From positions 1 to 64,000 of the forward strand of contig JAOABA010000001.1 in the NCBI GenBank assembly GCA_026418625.1: a DNA stretch of 64,000 nt. Direction: 5' to 3'. Made by a program: the position numbers and the translations under genes. The notes under the pieces are model-generated. The model made no database searches, was not told the origin of the DNA, and saw nothing but the letters and a program-made list of their open reading frames with translations. Shown in pieces: positions 51,982 to 62,381 of this stretch (position 1 is its first letter; every line of letters begins with the position of its first letter). The stretch comes from Candidatus Kapaibacterium sp. Lineage in GTDB: Bacteria; Bacteroidota; Ignavibacteria; Kapaibacteriales; UBA2268.

Positions 51982-52839
51982 TCAACCAATTTTTAACAAG
52001 TGGGTTTCTAAAAATAAATTTGTTTCTATTTTTTTTAAAATATCAAGACTTGTAATTGCTGATTGGGCATTATTAAGTTCGTTAAATAAACCAAACATCG
52101 TTGAGCCACTTCCGCTCATTCCTGCATAGACAGCTTTTTGCTCATACATTAAATCTTTAATTCTATTTAAAACTGGATATTTTTGAAAAATTTTTTTCTC
52201 GAAATCGTTAAACAAAATTTCTTTAATAGGTCTATCAGTCTTTAATATTTCATCAAAGGGTTGTTCAATTATACTACTTTTTAAATCTATATTTGAATAT
52301 GCTTCTTTAGTTGAGATATGAATATTCGGTAGAACTAATACTAAATAACCAAAAAATTTATAGTCAAGTTTTTTTAGTATTTCCCCCCTACCTTTCCCTA
52401 TTGCTACATCATAATCAGTCAAAAAAAATGGGACATCCGAACCAAGCTCTAAGCCAATTTCATTAAGTTCAGAAGGCTTTAGTTTTAATCCCCAATAATC
52501 ATTCAGAAAAAGCAGTGTCATAGCAGCATTTGAACTACCTCCTCCAAGCCCTCCACCTTTTGGAATATTTTTATTTAAAATGACTCTTAAATTCCTGTTT
52601 ATGTTAAACTTTTGCTTTATCAAGTTGATAGCTTTGAAAACAATATTATCCTCTAAAGGAATTGATAAATCAGGGTTGCAAACAACATTAATATTTTCAG
52701 CTTCTTCAAAAATCAATTCATCAAAAAAAGGAATTCTAAAAAAAATAGTATTTATGTTATGATAACCGTCATTTCTTTTGGATAAAATCTGAAGAGCTAA
52801 ATTTATTTTTGCTGGTGAGAGTTTTTTTATTAAATTCAT
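51982..52839 (-). CDS. ispE: 4-diphosphocytidyl-2-C-methyl-D-erythritol kinase
   Basis: IspE phosphorylates CDP-methylerythritol in the non-mevalonate isoprenoid route. The start is placed at the ATG complementary to 52837-52839, giving MNLIKKLSPAKINLALQI and 285 residues; a longer reading to 52905 adds a non-conserved head that overlaps the divergent gene. GHMP motifs are clear: SPAKINL, PKGGGLGGGSSNAA and YAGMSGSGSTMFGLF. The DXP pathway it implies also feeds PdxB-type pyridoxal phosphate synthesis. Confidence 0.93.
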   Translation of the reverse strand: MNLIKKLSPAKINLALQILSKRNDGYHNINTIFFRIPFFDELIFEEAENINVVCNPDLSIPLEDNIVFKAINLIKQKFNINRNLRVILNKNIPKGGGLGGGSSNAAMTLLFLNDYWGLKLKPSELNEIGLELGSDVPFFLTDYDVAIGKGRGEILKKLDYKFFGYLVLVLPNIHISTKEAYSNIDLKSSIIEQPFDEILKTDRPIKEILFNDFEKKIFQKYPVLNRIKDLMYEQKAVYAGMSGSGSTMFGLFNELNNAQSAITSLDILKKIETNLFLETHLLKIG

Positions 52840-52872
52840 ATTTGTTAAATTTCGGTTAATTAATGTTAAGAT

Positions 52873-53532
52873 ATGAATTGTCAAAACGAAATACCATTTG
52901 AACAAGAACTATTACGAAAAGGTATTCACCTTATTTCATTGTCAATACCTATTTCCTATTTTTTCTTCAATAAAGATCTTCTGCTTTTTGTTCTTGGACC
53001 TTTGGCATTAGCTTCACTGGTGATTGATTTATTAAGCAAAGAAAATTCCATTGTAAGAGAAATATTATATAAATTTTTTGGAAAGATGCTTCGACCGCAC
53101 GAAACACAAAAAGGATTGATATTTAATGGTGCAACTTGGGTTTTGATTTCAGCTTTTCTCAGCATACTTATTTTTCCTAAATTAATAGCAGTTACAAGCC
53201 TTTCTATATTGGTTGTTTCTGATATATCTTCAGCTATCATAGGTAGAAAATTCGGTAAAACAAAATTTTTCAATAAAAGTTTTGAGGGAACAATTGCATT
53301 TATCATTTCAGCTATTATTATGGTTATAATTATAGGATTGATTTTTTCAGCTCCCTATTCATTTTTTATTGCTGGAGTGATAGCCTCGATTATTGGAGCA
53401 TTTGTAGAGGTTTATTCAGGTATTTGTAAAATTGATGACAATTTTTCAATTCCTTTTAGTGTCGGTATTACATTATGGTTATTAGGTCTATATTTTGATT
53501 GGATTAACCTACCTTATATATATTTACAATAA
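52873..53532 (+). CDS. dolichol/polyprenol kinase-like membrane protein (CTP-dependent type)
   Basis: A 219-residue integral membrane protein with about six helices. It begins with ELLRKGIHLISLSIPISYF, typical of the dolichol kinase/phosphatidate cytidylyltransferase-related family, and has the diagnostic cytoplasmic motif VSDISSAIIGRKFGKTKF followed by KSFEGTIAF. Relatives phosphorylate isoprenoid alcohols (dolichol, phytol, farnesol) or diacylglycerol with CTP. Divergent from ispE with only 33 bases between the starts, which may tie isoprenoid lipid salvage to synthesis (inference). Confidence 0.8.
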   Translation: MNCQNEIPFEQELLRKGIHLISLSIPISYFFFNKDLLLFVLGPLALASLVIDLLSKENSIVREILYKFFGKMLRPHETQKGLIFNGATWVLISAFLSILIFPKLIAVTSLSILVVSDISSAIIGRKFGKTKFFNKSFEGTIAFIISAIIMVIIIGLIFSAPYSFFIAGVIASIIGAFVEVYSGICKIDDNFSIPFSVGITLWLLGLYFDWINLPYIYLQ

Positions 53533-53623
53533 AACCATAACTAAATAAAATTCCTAATTTTTATAATTATTTGAAATTCATTGTTATTTTTGAATTTTTT
53601 AATAATAAATTTAAGACTTTGCA

Positions 53624-54658
53624 TTGATAGATTTAAGAAGTGATACAGTAACAAAACCAACTGAGGAAATGCGAAAAGTAATAGCAAACGCCGAAGTTGG
53701 TGATGATGTATATGGTGAAGACCCATCAGTAAATGAATTACAAAATTATGTTGCTGAGTTATTTGGAAAAGAGGCATCCCTATTTGTTTCATCAGGCGTG
53801 ATGGGCAATCAATTGGCATTAAAAGCTTTGACAAATCCCGGGGACGAAGTAATAGTTGAAAGCCAATCTCATATTTTTTATTATGAAACAGCTGCTCCCT
53901 CTGTCATATCAAGAGTTCAACTTAGACCTATTGAATCAAAAGATGGAATGCCAGATGTAAATCTAATAAAAAATTCAATTCGCTCTTCGGAGTATTATTT
54001 TCCAAAAACATCATTAATATGCCTCGAAAACACACATAACAGACATAGTGGAACTATTATTTCTATAGATTATATCCGTGAAGTAAAAAAATTAGCAATC
54101 GAAAATAATATCCGCCTTCATTGTGATGGTGCAAGGATTTGGAATGCTTGCATCGAAACTGGCATATCCCCAAAAGTTTATGCAGAGCCTTTTGATACTC
54201 TTTCAGTTTGTTTGTCAAAGGGATTAGGTGCTCCAGTTGGATCTTTGCTTATTGGTTCAAAAGAAGTTATTTCCACAGCTAAGAAATGGAGAAAAATACT
54301 TGGTGGTGGTATGAGGCAAGTTGGTATCCTTGCGGCGGCGGGTTTGTATGCTATTAAGAGCCATTTCCCTTTGCTCAAAGAAGATCACATAAATGCAAAA
54401 AAATTCTCTGAAATATTATCAAATTCGCCATTTATTGATATAAATCTTTCAAAAGTTCAAACAAATATCGCTTATTTTCATATAAGCGATGACATAAATG
54501 CACAAACATTTATCGAAAAGTTAAAAGAGAAAGAAATTCTAATAAGCCAAACAGAAAACAACTCATTCCGAGCTGTTTTTCATCTACAAATTAATTTTGA
54601 ACAAGCTATATATTCTGCAAAAACTATCTTAGAAACTTTAAATGAACTCAAAAAATAA
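53624..54658 (+). CDS. ltaE: low-specificity L-threonine aldolase
   Basis: A PLP enzyme that cleaves threonine and allo-threonine to glycine and acetaldehyde. The 344-residue chain starts at a TTG at 53624 and shows [50 protein letters not shown] and the PLP lysine in [13 protein letters not shown] (Lys199). The first residue of the mature pattern leaves no room for a longer start. The thioesterase gene overlaps its 3' end by 17 bases. Acts on the same glycine/threonine pool as Kbl. Confidence 0.95.
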   Translation: MIDLRSDTVTKPTEEMRKVIANAEVGDDVYGEDPSVNELQNYVAELFGKEASLFVSSGVMGNQLALKALTNPGDEVIVESQSHIFYYETAAPSVISRVQLRPIESKDGMPDVNLIKNSIRSSEYYFPKTSLICLENTHNRHSGTIISIDYIREVKKLAIENNIRLHCDGARIWNACIETGISPKVYAEPFDTLSVCLSKGLGAPVGSLLIGSKEVISTAKKWRKILGGGMRQVGILAAAGLYAIKSHFPLLKEDHINAKKFSEILSNSPFIDINLSKVQTNIAYFHISDDINAQTFIEKLKEKEILISQTENNSFRAVFHLQINFEQAIYSAKTILETLNELKK

Positions 54659-55130
54659 TCAAACTCAAAAATTATCATCTTTAGCTGATGAAATTAGTCT
54701 CTTCAAGCATAAATTCACTCGACAAGTTGAATTTAGTCAGGTAGATTCTTTCGGGGTGGTCCATAATCTACAATATTTTTACTTTTTGGAATGGGCTCGA
54801 ACGGATTATCTGAGGGCGATTGGACTGAATTTAAACCCAATGACGTTTCTCAAAGAATATCCAATTATGACAGTTCATTCAGAAATAGATTATTTTGCAC
54901 CATTAAAATTTAATGATATTTATATTGTTCTGACAAGAGTTGAGTTCATTAAAAATTCCTCTCTTGGATTTAAGAACCTGATTTTGAATGATAAGTTTGA
55001 ATTAATAATAAAAGGCTCTTCGATTTTAGTTAATGTTAATCCTAAAACTCTTGAATCAGTCAGAATACCTGAAGATTTTAGGCAATTAATAAAAGATTAT
55101 GAGGGAGATAACGTAAAATTTCTGGATTGA
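54642..55130 (+). CDS. acyl-CoA thioesterase (4HBT/YbgC-like hot-dog fold)
   Basis: A 162-residue hot-dog-fold protein. The family motif VDSFGVVHNLQYFYFLEWAR contains the Asp (VDSFGVVH) used by 4-hydroxybenzoyl-CoA thioesterases and YbgC. The segment SEIDYFAPLKFNDIYIV also fits. The substrate is probably an acyl-CoA, identity unknown. The start overlaps ltaE by 17 bases and the end lies three bases before the GH3 gene, so all three are likely one transcript. Confidence 0.85.
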   Translation: MNSKNNQTQKLSSLADEISLFKHKFTRQVEFSQVDSFGVVHNLQYFYFLEWARTDYLRAIGLNLNPMTFLKEYPIMTVHSEIDYFAPLKFNDIYIVLTRVEFIKNSSLGFKNLILNDKFELIIKGSSILVNVNPKTLESVRIPEDFRQLIKDYEGDNVKFLD

Positions 55131-55133
55131 TTT

Positions 55134-56675
55134 ATGAGAAAGAGCCAATATACTGAATACCTTGAAGATTTGGAATTTATATCAGCTCAGGTTGTTTTCC
55201 CAAGAATATCCGCTGATGAGTTCAATGATAATAATTACAAGAAAAAGATTTATGAGTTAGTAGAGAAAAATATCGGTGGATTTTGTGTTTTTCAAGGTGA
55301 ATTGAATGAAACATACAATATGATAAATGATTTACAAAGTCGGGCAAAAGTTCCATTATTGTTTTGTTCAGACTTTGAAAATGGTCTTCCAATGAGGTTA
55401 AGGGGCGGGACAGAATTTCCGCATTTAATGGCTTTAGGAAAAGTGAATGACACAAAATTAACTTACCAAATTGCAAAATCAATAGCAATAGAATCAAAAA
55501 AAATTGGAATACATTGGAATTTAGCACCTGTTGCTGACATCAACTCTAATAAAAAAAACCCAATTATAAATATCAGGTCTTTCGGGGAAACGCCAGAAAT
55601 TGTATCTAAACACGTCGAAGCTTATATCAACGGAATGCAGTCTGAAAATGTTTTAGCTTGTGCAAAGCATTTTCCCGGTCATGGAGATACATATCTTGAC
55701 TCTCATATAACACTACCAGTTTTAAACCATTTGGAAAACAGAATAAGAAGCATAGAATTGCAGCCTTTTATCACAGCAATAAATAATAATGTCAAATCAA
55801 TAATGATTGGTCATCTTGCTGTTCCTTCAATCGATTCTGATTCAATACCAGCAACACTTTCTCCAAAAATATTAGGGATACTCAGAAATGAATTAAAATA
55901 TCAAGGATTAGTAGTCAGTGATGCACTTGATATGAAGGCTATTACATCTAATTTTTCAAATTCAGAGGCAGCAATAAAAGCAGTTTATGCTGGTTGTAAC
56001 ATTTTGCTACTACCTCCCGAACCTTCTGAAGCCATTGATAGTTTAATTAATGAATCCACAAAAAATGTGGATTTCAGGAACTATTTGAAGTTTTCTGCAA
56101 CAAAAATTCTCGAAGCAAAAAATTGGGCTGGTTTGTTTAATACTAATCAATCAACTAATGAAAATACAAATTTTTCTATAGAACACGAAAAATTAGCCTT
56201 AAAAACAGCATATAGAGCTATCGAAATAACAGGAAATACTGATTTAATGCCAATCCCAAATAATCAGAAATTTGCTGGATTTGCATTTATTCAGGATGAT
56301 AACCTTGAAAAACCAACTTTGTTTTTTAAAATACTCGCTCAAGCAGTTGATAATGATTGTGATTTCGGTTTTGTTGACGATAATATCACAAACGAAGAGC
56401 TAAATAATTTACTTAACTCAGTAGGCAAAGTTGATTTTTTTCTGTTAGCTTTTTTCTATAAAGCTAAAGCTTATTCTGGTTCAATAGATATTTCAGATAA
56501 GCTAAGGATAATAGTTGAGAAATTAAGTGGAAAATCAAAAGCCATAGCTGTTTTTTTCGGGAACCCATACTTAGCAGAAAAAATAAATGCCGATTTGAAA
56601 TTGAATACATTTAGCGACAGTTTGCCTTCTATAGCAGCATCGATATTATATTTAAGTGGAAGAAAACCGATATAA
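55134..56675 (+). CDS. GH3 family beta-N-acetylhexosaminidase-like protein
   Basis: A 513-residue family 3 glycoside hydrolase of NagZ type. The N-terminal barrel has FCSDFENGLPMRLRGG, the His-Asp motif KHFPGHGDTYLDSH (178-191) that serves as general acid/base in NagZ, and nucleophile Asp263 in VVSDALDM. Residues about 345-513 form an alpha-beta sandwich-like second domain, longer than in minimal NagZ. No signal peptide, so a cytoplasmic role in recycling cell-wall or other N-acetylhexosamine glycans is likely. It sits downstream of the thioesterase. Confidence 0.88.
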   Translation: MRKSQYTEYLEDLEFISAQVVFPRISADEFNDNNYKKKIYELVEKNIGGFCVFQGELNETYNMINDLQSRAKVPLLFCSDFENGLPMRLRGGTEFPHLMALGKVNDTKLTYQIAKSIAIESKKIGIHWNLAPVADINSNKKNPIINIRSFGETPEIVSKHVEAYINGMQSENVLACAKHFPGHGDTYLDSHITLPVLNHLENRIRSIELQPFITAINNNVKSIMIGHLAVPSIDSDSIPATLSPKILGILRNELKYQGLVVSDALDMKAITSNFSNSEAAIKAVYAGCNILLLPPEPSEAIDSLINESTKNVDFRNYLKFSATKILEAKNWAGLFNTNQSTNENTNFSIEHEKLALKTAYRAIEITGNTDLMPIPNNQKFAGFAFIQDDNLEKPTLFFKILAQAVDNDCDFGFVDDNITNEELNNLLNSVGKVDFFLLAFFYKAKAYSGSIDISDKLRIIVEKLSGKSKAIAVFFGNPYLAEKINADLKLNTFSDSLPSIAASILYLSGRKPI

Positions 56676-56733
56676 AAATTTTTGTGTTTATTTTCGTCTT
56701 TTAACAGTTTATTGTTAATTTTTTTAGAGGAAT

Positions 56734-57750
56734 ATGGCAAAAGAAACTATTTTAGTAACAGGTGGTGCAGGTTTTATTGGTAGCAATTTCATAAGATATA
56801 TCCTTTCTACAGAAGATATCAATATAATTAACCTTGATGCTCTTACCTATGCGGGAAATCTTGAAAATTTAACAGATGTTCAATCACACCCAAATTACAA
56901 ATTTGTTCACGGTAACATCCAAAACAAGGAACTTGTAACTTATATTTGCCAAATTTATAATGTAAATGGTATAATAAATTTTGCGGCTGAGTCTCACGTT
57001 GATCGATCTATTCTCAGTGCTGCTCCTTTTGTTGAAACCAATATCACAGGGACACTTATATTGCTTGAAGTAGCTCGTGAATTGAAAATTAATAGATATT
57101 TACAAATATCAACTGATGAAGTTTATGGCTCTCTTGGTAAAGAAGGACTCTTCACTGAAAAAACGCCAATTTCACCCAATTCACCGTATTCTGCCTCTAA
57201 AGCTTCAGCTGATTTATTAGTTAATGCTTTCGTTCATACTTATGGTTTTCCTGCTCTAATTACCCGATGTTCTAATAACTATGGTCCTTATCAGTTTCCC
57301 GAAAAACTAATTCCACTTATGATACTTAATGCTTTAGAAAACAAACCATTACCAGTTTATGGCGACGGTTTAAACGTAAGAGATTGGATACACGTTCTCG
57401 ATCATTGCTCGGGTATTTGGACTGTTTATCGAAAAGGAAAAATCGGTGAAGTTTATAATATTGGTGGTTCCAATGAAAAAACTAATATCGAGATAGTTAA
57501 GCTTATTTTAAAGCTTCTTGATAAGCCAGAATCTTTAATTCAATATGTTAAAGACAGACCCGGTCACGATAGACGATATGCTATTGACAGCACCAAAATA
57601 GAAACTGAATTGGGTTGGGAAAGAAAAATTCCATTTGAACAAGGAATAAAAGATACTATAAAATGGTATATTGATAATCTGGAATGGTCAAAAAATGTTC
57701 GCGATGGCTCTTATAGAGAATATTATCAGAAACAATATGGAAACATTTAA
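56734..57750 (+). CDS. rfbB: dTDP-glucose 4,6-dehydratase
   Basis: RfbB converts dTDP-glucose to dTDP-4-keto-6-deoxyglucose, an early step towards rhamnose and other deoxy sugars. The 338-residue SDR protein has TGGAGFIGSNFIRY (GGAGFIG at 10-16), AAESHVDRSI, STDEVYGSLG, the catalytic SPYSASKASADLLV (Tyr and Lys) and NNYGPYQFPEKLIPL. AGAGGA precedes the ATG. It opens the exopolysaccharide region that extends to the window end; rfbA, rfbC and rfbD are not seen. Confidence 0.95.
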   Translation: MAKETILVTGGAGFIGSNFIRYILSTEDINIINLDALTYAGNLENLTDVQSHPNYKFVHGNIQNKELVTYICQIYNVNGIINFAAESHVDRSILSAAPFVETNITGTLILLEVARELKINRYLQISTDEVYGSLGKEGLFTEKTPISPNSPYSASKASADLLVNAFVHTYGFPALITRCSNNYGPYQFPEKLIPLMILNALENKPLPVYGDGLNVRDWIHVLDHCSGIWTVYRKGKIGEVYNIGGSNEKTNIEIVKLILKLLDKPESLIQYVKDRPGHDRRYAIDSTKIETELGWERKIPFEQGIKDTIKWYIDNLEWSKNVRDGSYREYYQKQYGNI

Positions 57751-57770
57751 TTTAACTATAAATTAAAAAA

Positions 57771-59492
57771 ATGATAAAAAAAATAGTTTTAGCAATATTT
57801 GTTCTATCTGCATATTTTTCATTCGCCCAAATAAAAGGCTTGCAAACCTTTGATCCAGAAAAGTTATTCCAAGAGGATGTTATTGGAAAACTTGATAAAG
57901 ATCAGGAAGTTTTAAAAGATTTCTCAACAATAGGAAACATTGTTGACCCAAAATACTATTTTGTTGGTCCCGGCGACTTACTCGCTTTGCAAAACCTTCC
58001 TTTTTCTGTTACTACTGAATACCTCAGAGTTACACCAGAAGTATCCATCTTAATTCCCCGAATAGGAGAAATAAGTTTAAAAGGGAAAACCTTAGAAGAA
58101 GCTCGAGAACTGGTCATAAATACCATAAAAAAAAGAAATCCTGAAGCAATAGTTTCTTTATCATTGTATAAACCGAGAAATGTCCTTGTATCTGTTAAAG
58201 GAAATGTCATTAAAGATGGGGTTTACTCTTTCCCTGCCTCATATAGAGTATCAACTGCAATACAAATGGCAAATTTGACACAAACACAGAACATTTTCCA
58301 GCAACAGCAATTTTTTACTTTTTCCCGATTCAAGGATTTAAACAAGGAAATCGAAAGACTTTACAATGAAACCGGTCATCCTCATACAAGAGTTTATTCA
58401 TTAAGAAATGTTACTGTTATTCATTCAGATGGTTCTTCTGAAACAGCTGATATTATCAAAGCAATTGCTCTTAACAATCCAGACTACGATAAGTATATCA
58501 AGGAAAATGATGAAATAATTGTCCCTTATGAATTAGAAGAATTCCCAACTATTACTGTAGCTGGGGCTGTTAGAAAACCCGGAACCTATGTTTATAAACA
58601 AGATGACGATTTGAACTTTTTGTTGAGAGCTTCTGGTGGCTTTACTGAAGATGCTGACTTAGATAATATTCTACTTATAAATGGTGATGGGATAACCCAA
58701 AAAATTAATGTTTCTTCCGATATGAAACTAACAAACAATTTCCCCGTTTATCCGGGAGCGATTCTTAATGTTGGAAGAAAAAATTATGAATTAAAACAAA
58801 AAGTTGGTTTAGTCTCAGTCATTGGAAATGTGAAAAAGCCCGGCAACTATCAAATAATACCCGGTAAAACGAGATTAAAGGAAGCTATTGAAATGTCTGG
58901 TGGATTTACAAATGAAGCTTATTTACCATTAGCAACAATAATTAGAAAAGAAAATAAATATCTATCAGCTTTTAATCCAAGTAGGGAATTATTTGAAACT
59001 TTTAAGCAAACGGATTTGACTTTGGAAGACACTGTTCGCTTTAATATTGATATTTCTTATAAAAAACCTTACGTTGCTTGTGATTTTTACAATCTATATG
59101 AGAAAAACGACGAGACTCAAAATGTAATTTTAGAGGATGGAGATTTAATCACAATACCCTCAAATCCTAAATCTGTCTATGTTTTCGGTCAAGTAAAAAA
59201 TCCGGGTTACATAAATTACTCTGAGGGAAAAGATATTTATTGGTATATCGAACGTGCAGGTGGTTTTGCTCCGAGAGCCGATAAAGGAAGAGCAAGAATT
59301 ATTCGTGGCAAAAATAAAGTCTGGATTGAACAGGAAAAAAATGTGAAAGTTTTTGCTGGTGATGAAATTTACGTTCCTAAACCTCCAGACTTACCTCCGG
59401 GGGTCGAACTTCAAAATTACAGCTTGATTGCAACTGCTATCACTACAGCAATCTCATTATCATATCTGCTAATAACATTATTTCGAAAATAA
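57771..59492 (+). CDS. SLBB-domain polysaccharide export protein (Wza-like)
   Basis: A 573-residue exported protein with signal peptide (about 1-20, KKIVLAIFVLSAYFSFA). A polysaccharide export domain occupies about 60-135 (YYFVGPGDLLAL, TPEVSILIPRIGEISLKG). Several SLBB units follow: near 143 (VSVKGNVIKDGVY), 262 (VAGAVRKPGTY), 347 (VIGNVKKPGNY) and 470 (VFGQVKNPGYI). A membrane helix closes the chain (about 549-570). Unlike Escherichia coli Wza there is no lipobox. It would form part of the export channel. The Wzi gene starts on the base after its stop. Confidence 0.88.
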   Translation: MIKKIVLAIFVLSAYFSFAQIKGLQTFDPEKLFQEDVIGKLDKDQEVLKDFSTIGNIVDPKYYFVGPGDLLALQNLPFSVTTEYLRVTPEVSILIPRIGEISLKGKTLEEARELVINTIKKRNPEAIVSLSLYKPRNVLVSVKGNVIKDGVYSFPASYRVSTAIQMANLTQTQNIFQQQQFFTFSRFKDLNKEIERLYNETGHPHTRVYSLRNVTVIHSDGSSETADIIKAIALNNPDYDKYIKENDEIIVPYELEEFPTITVAGAVRKPGTYVYKQDDDLNFLLRASGGFTEDADLDNILLINGDGITQKINVSSDMKLTNNFPVYPGAILNVGRKNYELKQKVGLVSVIGNVKKPGNYQIIPGKTRLKEAIEMSGGFTNEAYLPLATIIRKENKYLSAFNPSRELFETFKQTDLTLEDTVRFNIDISYKKPYVACDFYNLYEKNDETQNVILEDGDLITIPSNPKSVYVFGQVKNPGYINYSEGKDIYWYIERAGGFAPRADKGRARIIRGKNKVWIEQEKNVKVFAGDEIYVPKPPDLPPGVELQNYSLIATAITTAISLSYLLITLFRK

Positions 59493-61136
59493 ATGAAGAA
59501 AAAAATAATTATATCTCTAATTTTTTTTTATACCTTATCAGTAAATCATTTATTTTCTCAAGTTGAACATATAGTTGTGCAACATCCTGTTTATCAATTT
59601 CTTGAATATGCTTATACAAAAGGTATTTTGGAAAATTTTTCACTTTCAACACTACCTTTGCAACGTAAAGAAATACAAGAAGCCTTAAAAGTTATTAGAT
59701 TGAATGATTCATCCCTTTCTGAAACCGATAAAAAAACATTATCACTTTTCGAAAAAGAATTCGAATTATCTTATCGTCAAAACGCCACCATTTTCTTCAG
59801 TAAATCTGATACTAACCAGCTCCTATTTAGTAGAATCTTTACTGATGATGAAAAATATATTTATCGTTATTCTGACTCATCAAGCTCTGTTTCGCTTATT
59901 CCATTAGGTTCTATTGAAAATATTAACAAGATTAATAATAAAAATGAATTTGATAAAGTTTTTCTTGGCAATCTTGGTTTCAGGCTCTATGGAACAATTG
60001 ATAATTCTCTTGGTTACGGTCTTCAGGTAACCAATGGAGTAGTTTTGGCTGGGACAAGAAACCTTGCAATTGAAGAAAGCAAAATTACAAGGAACATCAA
60101 GTTCGTTTTACTCAATAGCGATTTCGATTTTTCTGAATCACACATAAGATACTCAAAAGACTGGTTTCATTTCATTTTTTCAAGGGAGACAAGATTAATA
60201 GGGTCTGGTTTAAGGCAAAGGTTAATCATATCCGATAATGCGCCACCAATGGATGGAATAAGTTTAGGAGCTAAATTTTCCAATTTTGAATATAGATACT
60301 CTCATTTCAAATTAATCGGTCAGCCTGATTCGAATGTTCCAGTTGGTGCTTTTACCAAAATTCCTCCAAAATATTTTGTTCTTCAAAAATTTACATTAAA
60401 GCCTTCTTGGGGAGATATTTCCTATTTTCATTCAATTGTATATTCAGGCAGAGAACTCGAATTTGCTTATTTAAATCCATTAAGTTTTCTAAAATCAATT
60501 GAACATTCTCTTAGAGACCGTGATAAGACAACAATGGGGTTTGATTTCAATATCAATCCATTTAGAAATGTTCAAATATCTGGAACTTGGATGCTCGAAG
60601 ATATAATTATCTCAAAGATTGGAACTGGTTTTTGGAGCAACAAAACTGCTTGGAATATTGCTTTGAAATATTCATTGCCATTTTCTGCTGATATTGGGCT
60701 TGAATATACAAGGATAGAACCATATATGTTCACCCATTTTAATGTGCAGAATAACAGAACAAATGACGGATACCTTTTTGGGACTTATCTTTATCCAAAT
60801 TCTGACGAAACATCACTACAATTTCGTTGGTTTTGGGGTAATAGGTATCCTTTGATCTTTGCAATAATTTATCAAAGACACGGCAACAATATTTATGATA
60901 ATAACGGTAATTTAGTCAGAAATGTTGGTGGAGACCCATTTTATGTAAGATTGCCAAAGGATTCAGAAACTGTAACATTTCTTGATGGAGACAGATCAAA
61001 CTCTTTATCTTTCTCTATTAATGCAGGTTTTGAATTATTCCGTGGTTTCAATCTGCAGTGTTACTACTTGCTAAGAATAACAAATGACAGTCCAGAAAAC
61101 ATTTTTAAGATTTATTTTAGATTTGCAGACTTTTAG
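59493..61136 (+). CDS. Wzi-like outer-membrane capsule assembly protein
   Basis: A 547-residue protein with a signal peptide (about 1-22, IIISLIFFYTLSVNHLFS). An N-terminal helical segment (EYAYTKGILENFSLSTLPLQRKE) is followed by many amphipathic strands and a C-terminal aromatic end (KIYFRFADF), consistent with an outer-membrane barrel of about 18 strands as in Wzi. In E. coli Wzi anchors capsule to the surface. Immediate adjacency to the SLBB export gene supports the call. Confidence 0.8.
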   Translation: MKKKIIISLIFFYTLSVNHLFSQVEHIVVQHPVYQFLEYAYTKGILENFSLSTLPLQRKEIQEALKVIRLNDSSLSETDKKTLSLFEKEFELSYRQNATIFFSKSDTNQLLFSRIFTDDEKYIYRYSDSSSSVSLIPLGSIENINKINNKNEFDKVFLGNLGFRLYGTIDNSLGYGLQVTNGVVLAGTRNLAIEESKITRNIKFVLLNSDFDFSESHIRYSKDWFHFIFSRETRLIGSGLRQRLIISDNAPPMDGISLGAKFSNFEYRYSHFKLIGQPDSNVPVGAFTKIPPKYFVLQKFTLKPSWGDISYFHSIVYSGRELEFAYLNPLSFLKSIEHSLRDRDKTTMGFDFNINPFRNVQISGTWMLEDIIISKIGTGFWSNKTAWNIALKYSLPFSADIGLEYTRIEPYMFTHFNVQNNRTNDGYLFGTYLYPNSDETSLQFRWFWGNRYPLIFAIIYQRHGNNIYDNNGNLVRNVGGDPFYVRLPKDSETVTFLDGDRSNSLSFSINAGFELFRGFNLQCYYLLRITNDSPENIFKIYFRFADF

Positions 61137-61149
61137 TAAATAATTTTTT

Positions 61150-62346
61150 ATGACTTTATCAAATGTATTTGAAATAATTGTTCTTATCTCTTTTTTTATT
61201 ATAATTTATACTTTTATTTTATACCCCATTTTTGTATATATCTTAGCAAAATTAATTAAAAGACCAATAATTACTAAAACTGATGAATTAAAAAAAATAG
61301 CTGTGGTTATTGCAGCATATAATGAAGAAGATACTATTGAAGAGGCAATACAATCAATCTTAAAATCCGGTTACCCTCTTGACAAAGTTACAATTTATGT
61401 GGGACTTGATGGTTCAACTGACTCCACTTATAACATTCTACAGGAGCTTCAGAAAAAAAATAATAATATTGTCATATATAAATTTGAACGAGGAGGAAAG
61501 AATAGAACTCTGAACAAATTGATGGAAAAAATTAAAGAAGATTTCGTTTTTTTCCTTGACGCTGATTTGAGAGTTCAACCAAATACCTTTCAGCATTTGG
61601 TTTCAATTCTGCAAGCTGAAAATGTAGCTGGTGTTATGATACCTGTCAAAATTGTTAACGAAGGAACCTCAGATAGTGGCGGCACTGGTGAAAAAATTTA
61701 CCAAAAATTTGATGCTTTCATAAGAAATAATGAATCATTGATTTACTCAACGGCTAACAGTCTTGGAACTCTTTTTGGCATTCGTAGAGAAGCACTTTCA
61801 CCAATACCCAATGATAGAGTGTGTGACGACCTTTATAGAGTTTTTCACATAATATCATTAAGAAAAAGATTTATTTTTGATACAAAATTTAGTGTTACTG
61901 AGGTAAGAACCAAATCTCTGAATAAAGAACTAAATCGTAGGATTAGGCTTGTTTCTGGAGGAATATCAACTTTGATGACCGTTAAAAAAATTTTATCACC
62001 AAGCTATGGTTTAATGTCAATATTTGTTATATCTCATAAATTACTACGATGGCTTACACCAGTATTTATGATAATTTTTCTTTTGAGTTTGTTTTTTATT
62101 GAAACTGATTCTTTTCTATATTATCCATTACTATATTTCAACTTAATCGTTTATGGCTTTGCCTTTTTAGGGTGGATTTTTGAAAAATTAAACATAAATT
62201 TTTTACCTTTTAAGGTTATGTTATTCTTTGTATCAATGAATATAGGCTTTTTATTGGGGATATTCAGATTTCTAAGAAAAAAACAAAATTCTTTGTGGGA
62301 CAGAAATAAATTAGATGATGAAATTAAAAACCTTAATCTCAATTAA
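61150..62346 (+). CDS. membrane-bound family 2 glycosyltransferase
   Basis: A 398-residue processive-type GT2 enzyme. One N-terminal helix (about 7-33) leads to the GT-A domain: KKIAVVIAAYNEEDTIEEAI, GLDGSTDST, FFLDADLRVQPN (the DxD equivalent), VCDDLYRV and a RRIRLVSGG stretch in place of QxxRW. Three or four helices lie at the C-terminus (about 295-375). The layout resembles hyaluronan/poly-N-acetylglucosamine-type synthases and chain-extending enzymes. The substrate cannot be read. It lies 13 bases after the Wzi gene. Confidence 0.88.
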   Translation: MTLSNVFEIIVLISFFIIIYTFILYPIFVYILAKLIKRPIITKTDELKKIAVVIAAYNEEDTIEEAIQSILKSGYPLDKVTIYVGLDGSTDSTYNILQELQKKNNNIVIYKFERGGKNRTLNKLMEKIKEDFVFFLDADLRVQPNTFQHLVSILQAENVAGVMIPVKIVNEGTSDSGGTGEKIYQKFDAFIRNNESLIYSTANSLGTLFGIRREALSPIPNDRVCDDLYRVFHIISLRKRFIFDTKFSVTEVRTKSLNKELNRRIRLVSGGISTLMTVKKILSPSYGLMSIFVISHKLLRWLTPVFMIIFLLSLFFIETDSFLYYPLLYFNLIVYGFAFLGWIFEKLNINFLPFKVMLFFVSMNIGFLLGIFRFLRKKQNSLWDRNKLDDEIKNLNLN

Positions 62347-62381
62347 TTACATAAATTTGTAATTTTATTAAAAATAATTTA

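Noticed and set aside
52840-52905. Longer start for ispE
   Set aside because: The extra 22 residues are not conserved and overlap the divergent kinase-like gene; MNLIKKLSPAKIN is the normal start.
57771-59492. Calling the SLBB protein a Wza lipoprotein
   Set aside because: There is no lipobox cysteine after the signal peptide, and the chain ends in a membrane helix, so only Wza-like is supported.
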